This document shows, one piece after another, positions 1 through 5,317 of a DNA stretch of 6,709 bases (its first letter is position 1; each line of letters opens with the position of its first letter). This DNA is from an uncultured Prevotellaceae bacterium (GTDB lineage Bacteria; Bacteroidota; Bacteroidia; Bacteroidales; Muribaculaceae). Below the pieces are notes generated by a model. It saw only the letters and a program-made list of their open reading frames with translations. It did not search any database and had not been told where the DNA came from. The DNA is taken from contig CALBLR010000006.1 in NCBI GenBank assembly GCA_937896015.1, positions 1-6,709 of the forward strand, in the 5' to 3' direction. A program made the position numbers and the translations under genes.

Positions 1-1245
1 GGCCGCACCCAGCCTGAAACCGACTTCGAGAAGCAGTATTTCGGCAACATCGACAAGTTTGCCTTCTACGGCTTGCTCGACAAGGCTTGCCAGAAGCTGC
101 ATGGCACGCACGTGCGCCAGCTGATGGCCGAGGGCCGCTATGCCGACGTTGCCAAAGCCATGCTTGGCGCCGACGGACTTGACTACGGCTCGCTGCCCAA
201 GGGGCTGCTGAAGTTCCACCGCGTTACGGGCGGTGCGGCACACACCCCTGTGGAGGAACATCTTGAAGAAGGCGCGCAGTATGCCGCTGGTTGCGACGGC
301 ACCGTCAACATCCAGTTCACGGTGTCGCCCGAGCACCGCAGCCAGTTTGAGGCACTGCTCGCCAGCCGCGTGCCACTGTTTGAGAAAATTTGGGGGGTGA
401 AATACAAGGTGTCGCTGTCGGAGCAGAAGTCATCAACCGACACCATAGCCGTCAACCTCGACAACACGCCATATCGCGACGCTGAGGGACACTTGCTGTT
501 CCGCCCCGCAGGACACGGCGCACTCATTGAGAACCTGAACGAACTTGACGCCGATGTGGTGTTCATTAAAAACATCGACAATGTGGTGCCACTGAAGTTC
601 AGGGCCGACACGGTGCGCTACAAGAAGGTGATAGGCGGCTACCTGATTCACATTCAGCAGAAGATTGCCGCCTTTATGGCCGAACTTGAGCAGGGCGCAT
701 GCAGCGCCGAAAGGCTTGCCTCAATGCTCCGCTTCCTTGAAAAGGTGCTGTCGACCCACAATGCCGCCACCCAAGGCATGACTGCCGGGCAACTGGCAGA
801 ATACCTGAAGGGTAAGTTTAACCGCCCAATCAGGGTGTGCGGTGTAGTGAAAAACGAGGGTGAACCTGGCGGAGGCCCGTATCTGGCCTACAACGCCGAC
901 GGATCGTATTCGCCACAAATACTCGAAGCCGCGCAAATCAATCAGGCCGATCCTAAGGCCGTGGCCCTCATGGCCAGTGGCACACACTTCAACCCCGTTG
1001 ACCTTGTGTGCTACCTGAAAGATGTGCATGGCAACAAATTTGAACTTAAAGATTACGTTGACTACTGCACCGGGCTGATTTCCAGCAAGTCGGTTGGCGG
1101 GGTTGAGATAAAGGCACTTGAGCTGCCCGGACTGTGGAACGGCTCGATGAGCGACTGGAACACTGCCTTTGTTGAAGTGCCTATCGACACATTCAACCCC
1201 GTGAAGACGGTGAACGACCTGCTGCGTAAGCAGCACCAAGGATAA
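1..1245 (+). CDS. DUF4301 family protein, 5'-truncated
   Basis: The frame is open from the first base and ends at TAA 1243-1245, so the start lies outside the window. The visible 414 residues match my memory of DUF4301 proteins (about 500 aa, common in Bacteroidales), so roughly 100 N-terminal residues are missing. Key motifs are LPKGLLKFH (visible residues 65-73), EEHLEEGA, HFTVSPEH-like QFTVSPEH, SEQKSSTDT, RPAGHGALIENLN (168-180) and FIKNIDNVV (188-196). The last two resemble the PPGHG and NIDN motifs of UDP-sugar pyrophosphorylases. From this I infer a nucleotidyltransferase-like fold, but the substrate is unknown. No signal peptide or membrane segment is seen in the visible part, so it is probably cytoplasmic. 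An exported thioredoxin follows 24 bp downstream, suggesting co-transcription but not shared chemistry. Family assignment is confident; function is not. Confidence 0.85.
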   Translation, partial: GRTQPETDFEKQYFGNIDKFAFYGLLDKACQKLHGTHVRQLMAEGRYADVAKAMLGADGLDYGSLPKGLLKFHRVTGGAAHTPVEEHLEEGAQYAAGCDGTVNIQFTVSPEHRSQFEALLASRVPLFEKIWGVKYKVSLSEQKSSTDTIAVNLDNTPYRDAEGHLLFRPAGHGALIENLNELDADVVFIKNIDNVVPLKFRADTVRYKKVIGGYLIHIQQKIAAFMAELEQGACSAERLASMLRFLEKVLSTHNAATQGMTAGQLAEYLKGKFNRPIRVCGVVKNEGEPGGGPYLAYNADGSYSPQILEAAQINQADPKAVALMASGTHFNPVDLVCYLKDVHGNKFELKDYVDYCTGLISSKSVGGVEIKALELPGLWNGSMSDWNTAFVEVPIDTFNPVKTVNDLLRKQHQG

Positions 1246-1269
1246 CGGTGTTACTATACAAATGAAAAG

Positions 1270-1731
1270 ATGAAGAGGATAAAACTACTATTGGCGTCAG
1301 CCACGCTTTTGCTGGCCGCTGCGCTGTTACCGGCCAAAGCTGTGGCCAATGACGCCGGCACGGTGCAAGCAATTGGCCAGATGCAATACAAGCAGATGGT
1401 GAGCGACTTCGACTCAACCGCCTGGAACTTCAAGGGACAGAGGCCCGCACTTGTCGACTTCAATGCAGTGTGGTGCGGCCCATGCAAGCGTCTGGCACCG
1501 CTGCTCGAGCAGTTGGCACAGAAATACAAGGGCAAGGTTGACTTCTACAGCGTGGATGTGGACAAAAACAAGCAGCTGGCGCGCACATACGGCATACAGT
1601 CGGTGCCAATGGTGCTGCTGATTCCAGTAGGCGGACAGCCAACCGCCATCACAGGCCTCGTGCCCATCGAGAAAATAGATGAGGCCATAGGCAGCGTGCT
1701 GCTTGGCGGCGATGCTGCGGGCAAGCAGTAA
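1270..1731 (+). CDS. Exported thioredoxin-fold protein
   Basis: This 153-aa protein has a typical signal peptide: basic KRIK, a hydrophobic stretch at about residues 6-20, then AKAVA with likely cleavage near 24-26. The mature part is one thioredoxin domain. It has the canonical WCGPC active site (68-72), preceded by LVDFNAVWC, and the cis-proline loop SVPM (Pro113) facing it. The domain is of normal size and no catalytic residue is missing. There is no lipobox cysteine, so it should be soluble in the periplasm. The CGPC dipeptide is typical of reducing thioredoxins, so it probably reduces or exchanges disulfides of exported proteins; its partner and the membrane electron donor are not in the window. 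The start at 1270 is chosen because it gives the complete signal peptide. The 24-bp gap to the DUF4301 gene and lack of a clear promoter between them suggest one transcript. Confidence 0.92.
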   Translation: MKRIKLLLASATLLLAAALLPAKAVANDAGTVQAIGQMQYKQMVSDFDSTAWNFKGQRPALVDFNAVWCGPCKRLAPLLEQLAQKYKGKVDFYSVDVDKNKQLARTYGIQSVPMVLLIPVGGQPTAITGLVPIEKIDEAIGSVLLGGDAAGKQ

Positions 1732-1742
1732 GCCGCCTTATG

Positions 1743-1766
1743 TTTGCAAATAAATTTGTAACTTTG
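1743..1766 (+). promoter_or_regulatory. Bacteroidota-type promoter for nadC
   Basis: TAACTTTG at 1759-1766 is an exact match to the TAnnTTTG -7 element and is followed by CA. An upstream TTTGC starts at 1743, leaving a 12-bp gap to the -7 element. This is shorter than the roughly 19-bp spacing usual for the -33 TTTG element, so that upstream assignment is uncertain. Transcription would start near 1773, giving a leader of about 50 nt before the nadC ATG. The element is the only good -7 match in the 95-bp gap between the thioredoxin gene and nadC. Confidence 0.7.
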
Positions 1767-1826
1767 CACGCCCGAAAAAATGAAGGGCTAAGAAACGTAT
1801 AAACAACAAAATCACTATCTACGCGA

Positions 1827-2675
1827 ATGAAAACGAGAGATGAATTGATTGACGAACTGATTGACTTGGCTTTTGCCGAAGACATAGGCGACGGCGACGC
1901 CACCACATTGTGCTGCATTCCAGCCGACGAAATGGGGCGCTCACGTCTCATAGTGAAGGAAGAGGGCATACTGGCAGGCGTGGCTATGGCCAAGCGCGTG
2001 TTCCAAAAGTTTGACCCTGAACTGAAGATGACCACCTACATAGCCGATGGCTCGCACGTTAAGCCGGGCGACATTGCATTTGTGGTGGAAGGCCGCGTGC
2101 AGTCGCTGCTGCAAACCGAGCGATTGATGCTGAACATAATGCAGCGCATGAGTGGCATTGCCACCACCACCCATAAATATCAAAAAGAGCTTGAAGGGCT
2201 TAAAACCAAGGTGCTCGACACCCGCAAGACCACCCCTGGAATGCGCATAATGGAAAAGGATGCCGTGGCGCTGGGCGGAGGCTGCAACCACCGCATAGGT
2301 CTGTTCGACATGATTTTGCTCAAGGACAATCATATCGACTTTGCCGGTGGCATAAAGAATGCCATAACCAAGGCTCACGAGTGGTGCAAGGCCAACAACA
2401 AGAACCTTAAGATAGAAATTGAGGTGCGCAACCTCGATGAACTGCGCCAAGTGCTGGAACATGGAGGTGTGGACCGCATCATGCTCGACAACTTCACCCC
2501 CGAGCTCACCAAGCAGGCAGTGCAACTCATTGGCGGACGCTGCGAGGTGGAGTCGTCGGGCGGCATCACGTTCAGCACGCTGCGCGCCTATGGTGAGTGC
2601 GGTGTCGACTTCATTTCGGTGGGTGCGCTCACACATTCGGTGAAATCGCTCGACATGAGTTTCAAAGCCTTTTAA
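1827..2675 (+). CDS. nadC: Nicotinate-nucleotide pyrophosphorylase (quinolinate phosphoribosyltransferase)
   Basis: NadC converts quinolinate and PRPP to nicotinate mononucleotide, CO2 and pyrophosphate, the entry of de novo NAD synthesis into the pyridine nucleotide pool; it is cytoplasmic. The 282-aa length is normal for the family. Motifs run in the expected order: AEDIGDGDATT (17-27), QTERLMLNIMQRMSGIAT (96-113), DTRKTTPGMR (131-140), the GGCNHRIGLFDMILLKDNH block (151-169), EIEV (197-200), MLDNF (219-223), ESSGGI (242-247) and a C-terminal DFISVGALTHS. The phosphate- and quinolinate-binding Arg99, Arg133, Lys134, His155, Arg156, Lys166, Glu199 and Asp221 equivalents are all present, so the enzyme looks active. 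The ATG at 1827 gives the standard N-terminus. It appears to be transcribed alone; nadA and nadB are not in this window. Its 3' end overlaps the convergent HAD gene by 14 bp. Confidence 0.98.
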   Translation: MKTRDELIDELIDLAFAEDIGDGDATTLCCIPADEMGRSRLIVKEEGILAGVAMAKRVFQKFDPELKMTTYIADGSHVKPGDIAFVVEGRVQSLLQTERLMLNIMQRMSGIATTTHKYQKELEGLKTKVLDTRKTTPGMRIMEKDAVALGGGCNHRIGLFDMILLKDNHIDFAGGIKNAITKAHEWCKANNKNLKIEIEVRNLDELRQVLEHGGVDRIMLDNFTPELTKQAVQLIGGRCEVESSGGITFSTLRAYGECGVDFISVGALTHSVKSLDMSFKAF

Positions 2676-3309
2676 CGGCAAACATATCTTCTATGGTAAA
2701 GCCAATAAAGTTGTCAATCACTTTGTTGGCTTTGCTATTTATGGCCTCGCGCGAATTGGTGGTGGCCAGGCCTATCACAGTGGCTCCGGCAGCGAGTCCT
2801 GCCGTTAGGCCGTTGAGCGAGTCTTCAAACACATAGCAGTCGGCCGGATCGCAGCCAATGAGCTTCGCGCCCAGCAAAAAACACTCGGGGTGGGGCTTGG
2901 CATTGCTCACCATGTCGCCCGTAACAATCTGGGCAAAGTGGCCCTTGAAGTCGGGCTTTTGCTCATACAGTGCCTCCATTTTGCGGTGGTCGCTGCTGGT
3001 CACCACGCAGCATTCTATGCCGCGGTCGTTAAGACTCTGCACAAATTCCATCGCGCCATCGAAATATTCGTAGCGCATGTGTTGCTGAAAGTCGTTGAGC
3101 ATTTCCGTGACATCAGCCCGCATCTGCTCGGTGGGATAGTAGGTGTGCAAAATTGCGTGCAGGTTCGACCCCTTTATCACCTGCGAGAAGTTGGGAATGC
3201 GTGTGGGGTATTTGCGTTCCACAGCATCCCAGAATTCAGTGTATGTGCCTTCCGAGTCGAGCAACACGCCGTCGAGGTCAAACAGGACTCCGGTTTTTGA
3301 ATTTGCCAT
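2662..3309 (-). CDS. HAD-superfamily hydrolase (subfamily IA, beta-phosphoglucomutase-like)
   Basis: This complete 215-aa protein has all four HAD motifs. Motif I is DLDGVLLDSE, with nucleophile Asp11 and acid/base Asp13. Motif II is VVTSSD (102-107). Motif III Lys138 lies in NAKPHP. Motif IV is FEDSLNG, with Glu162 and Asp163 binding Mg2+. A helical cap is inserted after motif I (about residues 17-85), placing it in subfamily IA near beta-phosphoglucomutases and sugar-phosphate phosphatases. It should hydrolyse or isomerise a small phosphorylated metabolite in the cytoplasm; the substrate cannot be read from sequence. The ATG at 3307-3309 sits just before the first strand of the fold (TGVLFDLDG). 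It is transcribed towards nadC, overlaps its end by 14 bp, and is divergent from the FAD oxidoreductase gene. It looks intact. Confidence 0.93.
   Translation of the reverse strand: MANSKTGVLFDLDGVLLDSEGTYTEFWDAVERKYPTRIPNFSQVIKGSNLHAILHTYYPTEQMRADVTEMLNDFQQHMRYEYFDGAMEFVQSLNDRGIECCVVTSSDHRKMEALYEQKPDFKGHFAQIVTGDMVSNAKPHPECFLLGAKLIGCDPADCYVFEDSLNGLTAGLAAGATVIGLATTNSREAINSKANKVIDNFIGFTIEDMFAVKRL
2693..2738 (+). terminator. Candidate hairpin terminator for nadC, inside the opposing HAD gene
   Basis: Bases 2693-2711 can pair with 2720-2738 to form a 19-bp stem around an 8-nt loop (2712-2719). Sixteen pairs are Watson-Crick and three are G-U in plus-strand RNA (2695/2736, 2697/2734, 2706/2725). 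The core AAAGCCAA/TTGGCTTT is perfect. In minus-strand RNA the three G-U pairs become C-A mismatches, so the fold favours the nadC transcript. It begins 17 nt after the nadC stop. The bases beyond it (TTATGG) are only weakly T-rich, so termination is inferred. Confidence 0.45.
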
Positions 3310-3338
3310 GCGTAGTTAATAGTGTGATATTAAAATTG

Positions 3339-3346
3339 CAAATTTA
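3339..3346 (-). promoter_or_regulatory. -7 promoter element for the HAD hydrolase gene
   Basis: The minus strand reads TAAATTTG here, followed by CA, an exact TAnnTTTG match about 30 bp upstream of the HAD start codon. No good -33 TTTG is found at the usual distance. It points away from the plus-strand -7 element at 3369-3376. Confidence 0.55.
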
Positions 3347-3368
3347 GTCCATTCTCGGCGAAATTGTG

Positions 3369-3376
3369 TAATTTTG
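3369..3376 (+). promoter_or_regulatory. -7 promoter element for the FAD oxidoreductase gene
   Basis: TAATTTTG, followed by CA, matches TAnnTTTG exactly and lies 35 bp before the ATG at 3412, giving a leader of about 30 nt. The upstream element is weak: the best candidate is TTTAG near 3343-3347, which overlaps the opposing -7 element. Confidence 0.6.
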
Positions 3377-3411
3377 CAACCACAAAATCACAGAACACTC
3401 ACGACTTACTC

Positions 3412-4977
3412 ATGATAAAAGAACTACAACTGCGTGTGGATCCACGCACAGCCGGCAGCGATGAGTCAATTTCGCAAAAAGTGGCATCGGAGCTGAAACT
3501 GCGCAAGGGCAGCCTTAAAGGCGTGCGCATAATAAAGCGGTCGATCGACGCCCGCCAGCGCAACGTGATGGTCAACCTCAAGGTGCGCGCCTACATCAAC
3601 GAGCCCCTGGGCTCTGAGCACCTTGTGCCACCTATTGCCTACAATCCGGTTGGAAGTAGCGCAAAGGTGGCCATAGTTGTGGGTGCCGGCCCTGGAGGAC
3701 TGTTTGCCGCCCTGCGGCTCATCGAGCTTGGTGTGAAGCCTATAGTGCTTGAGCGCGGCAAGAATGTGGTGGACCGACGGGTGGATGTGGCGAGCATCTC
3801 GCGCGAGGGCATTGTTGACCCCGACTCAAACTACTGTTTTGGCGAGGGTGGGGCAGGTGCCTATAGCGACGGCAAACTGTACACCCGCAGCAAAAAGCGC
3901 GGCTCGGTGCAGCGCATTTTAGGCATATTCCACCAGCACGGAGCTAAGGAAGACATCCTGATTGACGCACATCCGCACATTGGTTCCGACAAGTTGCCGC
4001 ACATCATCGAGAATATGCGGCACACCATAGAGAATTGTGGCGGAGAAGTGCATTTCGGCTGCCGCGTGACCGGGCTGAGAATTGCCGATGGGGCAGTGAC
4101 GGGAGTTGACTGCGCCGACGGACGCGAGTTTGCCGGGCCGGTAATTTTGGCCACCGGGCATTCGGCCCGCGACGTGTATGAGATGCTCAATGCCAAGGGA
4201 ATTAGCCTTGAGGCCAAGGGTATTGCAGTGGGCGTGCGCCTTGAGCACCCGCAGCACATCATCGATGAAATACAATATCATAATCCCGGCGGACGCGGCG
4301 AATATCTGCCTGCCGCCGAATATAGTTTTGTCACTCAGGTCGATGGCCGCGGTGTGTACTCGTTCTGCATGTGCCCTGGTGGCATTGTGGTGCCAGCCGC
4401 CAGCGCCCCAGGCCAGCTTGTGGTGAACGGAATGTCGCCGTCTAACCGTGGCACCTACTGGTCGAATTCAGGCATGGTGGTTGAAATTCGTCCAGAGGAT
4501 ATTCCCGCTGATTATGAGCAGTTTGGCGAGCTGAGAGTGATGCGGTTTCAGGAGGCGCTCGAGCGAAAGTGCTTCGAGCAGGCAGGCAATAGTCAGGTGG
4601 CTGGTGCACAGCGCATGAAAGACTTTGTCGAGGGTAAGCCGTCGCGGCTGATTCCGCCATCGTCGTTTGCACCGGGCTTGCAGCCGTCACGGCTCGACCA
4701 ATGGCTGCCGCCATTCATTGGCGACAGGCTGCGCAAAGGCTTTAAGGTGTTTGGCCGTCAGGCTCGCGGATTTCTGTGCAACGAGGCTATCGTTATAGGT
4801 GTGGAGACGCGCACATCGTCGCCAGTAAGGATTCCTCGCGACCGCGAGAGCTATGCGCATGTGCAGCTGCAAAGTTTGTATCCGTGTGGTGAAGGTGCCG
4901 GCTATGCCGGAGGCATAGTGTCGTCGGCCATCGACGGCGAGCGTTGCGCCGAAGCGCTCGCGGCACAGTTGCAATAG
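3412..4977 (+). CDS. FAD-dependent oxidoreductase, COG2509-like
   Basis: This 521-aa flavoprotein has an N-terminal region of about 85 residues containing the conserved stretch RSIDARQR (44-51). A Rossmann FAD-binding motif follows, GAGPGG (91-96), with Glu114 ending the second strand to bind the FAD ribose. Further family motifs are FGEGGAGAYSDGKL (143-156), the ILATGHSARD second FAD contact (245-254), CMCPGG (319-324), GVETRTSSPVRIPR (463-476) and a C-terminal CGEGAGYAGG (492-501), where the flavin isoalloxazine end usually sits. These match the uncharacterised FAD-dependent dehydrogenases of COG2509 as I remember them; their substrate is unknown to me. There is no signal peptide, so it is probably cytoplasmic. 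The frame extends upstream to a TTG at 3364, but that lies before the -7 element, so the ATG at 3412 (MIKELQLRV) is chosen. It looks intact and monocistronic. Confidence 0.92.
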   Translation: MIKELQLRVDPRTAGSDESISQKVASELKLRKGSLKGVRIIKRSIDARQRNVMVNLKVRAYINEPLGSEHLVPPIAYNPVGSSAKVAIVVGAGPGGLFAALRLIELGVKPIVLERGKNVVDRRVDVASISREGIVDPDSNYCFGEGGAGAYSDGKLYTRSKKRGSVQRILGIFHQHGAKEDILIDAHPHIGSDKLPHIIENMRHTIENCGGEVHFGCRVTGLRIADGAVTGVDCADGREFAGPVILATGHSARDVYEMLNAKGISLEAKGIAVGVRLEHPQHIIDEIQYHNPGGRGEYLPAAEYSFVTQVDGRGVYSFCMCPGGIVVPAASAPGQLVVNGMSPSNRGTYWSNSGMVVEIRPEDIPADYEQFGELRVMRFQEALERKCFEQAGNSQVAGAQRMKDFVEGKPSRLIPPSSFAPGLQPSRLDQWLPPFIGDRLRKGFKVFGRQARGFLCNEAIVIGVETRTSSPVRIPRDRESYAHVQLQSLYPCGEGAGYAGGIVSSAIDGERCAEALAAQLQ

Positions 4978-5025
4978 CCACGCGCATTAAGCTATTGTTG
5001 TCGTACAATTCACAGCAACAAAATG

Positions 5026-5057
5026 AGGCTCGGCTGAAGATGTTACCAGCCGAGCCT
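5026..5057 (+). terminator. Hairpin terminator after the FAD oxidoreductase gene
   Basis: A perfect 11-bp inverted repeat, AGGCTCGGCTG (5026-5036) and CAGCCGAGCCT (5047-5057), flanks a 10-nt loop. It starts 48 bp after the oxidoreductase stop codon. The 3' side (AATTATATT) is AT-rich without a clean T-tract. The 5' side (AACAAAATG) is A-rich, so a minus-strand transcript would also have some U after the hairpin. The terminator role is inferred from position and stem strength. Confidence 0.65.
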
Positions 5058-5207
5058 AATTATATTCGCTCCAATATAAAAATCATAATTGGCATTATGT
5101 TAAATAGACACACGGCAATTGAGAAGAAGTGGCTAATTGCATAAAAGTTGACATGGTTGTATGAATTAGTCTGTGCAGTGCTCTCGGAAGCGTTTTGCTA
5201 CTCTTTC

Positions 5208-5222
5208 GTCAGCCTGGCTGAC
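5208..5222. promoter_or_regulatory. 15-bp palindrome, candidate operator
   Basis: GTCAGCC-T-GGCTGAC is a perfect palindrome around one central base. The single-base centre makes it a poor RNA hairpin (only about 5 bp with a 5-nt loop) but suits a dimeric DNA-binding protein. It ends about 40 bp upstream of the -7 element of the ABC-F gene. The binding protein is unknown, and no regulator gene lies in the window. Confidence 0.35.
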
Positions 5223-5245
5223 TTGACGCATGTGCTTGCGGCGCG

Positions 5246-5269
5246 TTTGCGATATTTATTGTAACTTTG
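5246..5269 (+). promoter_or_regulatory. Bacteroidota-type promoter for the ABC-F gene
   Basis: TAACTTTG (5262-5269), followed by CAC, is an exact -7 element. TTTGC starts at 5246 with a 12-bp gap, the same layout as upstream of nadC. A weaker alternative upstream element is TTG at 5236-5238, with a 23-bp gap. Transcription would begin near 5276, giving an A-rich leader of about 40 nt. Confidence 0.75.
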
Positions 5270-5317
5270 CACAGCAAAACGGAAATTCAATATATCTCCA
5301 AAAACATCAAAAAAATA

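Larger units (their letters stand above)
4978..5317. other. 340-bp intergenic region, no gene seen
   Basis: I see no credible protein or tRNA gene here. Going left to right, it holds a strong hairpin at 5026-5057, a weak AT-rich inverted repeat CATAAT/ATTATG (5084-5089 and 5094-5099), another weak repeat GCAATT/AATTGC (5115-5120 and 5135-5140), a 15-bp palindrome at 5208-5222, and the promoter at 5246-5269. The stretch from about 5058 to 5200 is clearly more AT-rich than the surrounding genes. A small RNA cannot be excluded, but nothing positive supports one. Confidence 0.6.

Noticed and set aside
1732..1758. Possible terminator between the thioredoxin gene and nadC
   Set aside because: Only short matches such as GCAA/TTGC and the palindromic TTTGCAAA are present; no stem strong enough to support a call.
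1780..1791. Mini-ORF ATG AAG GGC TAA in the nadC leader
   Set aside because: Three codons in A-rich leader sequence arise easily by chance, and no attenuator-like pair of hairpins is seen around it.
1941..2681. 246-codon minus-strand frame opposite nadC
   Set aside because: nadC is complete and canonical on the plus strand; the antisense product is low-complexity and His-rich with no family signature.
2890..3300. Plus-strand frame of 136 codons opposite the HAD gene
   Set aside because: All four HAD motifs are present on the minus strand, and the plus frame has no recognisable domain or promoter.
3364..3411. Upstream TTG start adding 16 residues to the FAD oxidoreductase
   Set aside because: It lies upstream of the -7 element at 3369-3376, so the codon would not be in the mRNA; the ATG at 3412 gives the family-like N-terminus MIKELQLRV.
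5084..5140. Short AT-rich inverted repeats CATAAT/ATTATG and GCAATT/AATTGC
   Set aside because: Six-base AT-rich arms are expected by chance in this AT-rich stretch and give weak stems.
4944..5144. 66-codon plus-strand frame running from the oxidoreductase 3' end into the intergenic region
   Set aside because: It overlaps the oxidoreductase end in another frame and passes through the hairpin at 5026-5057; composition and sequence look non-coding.
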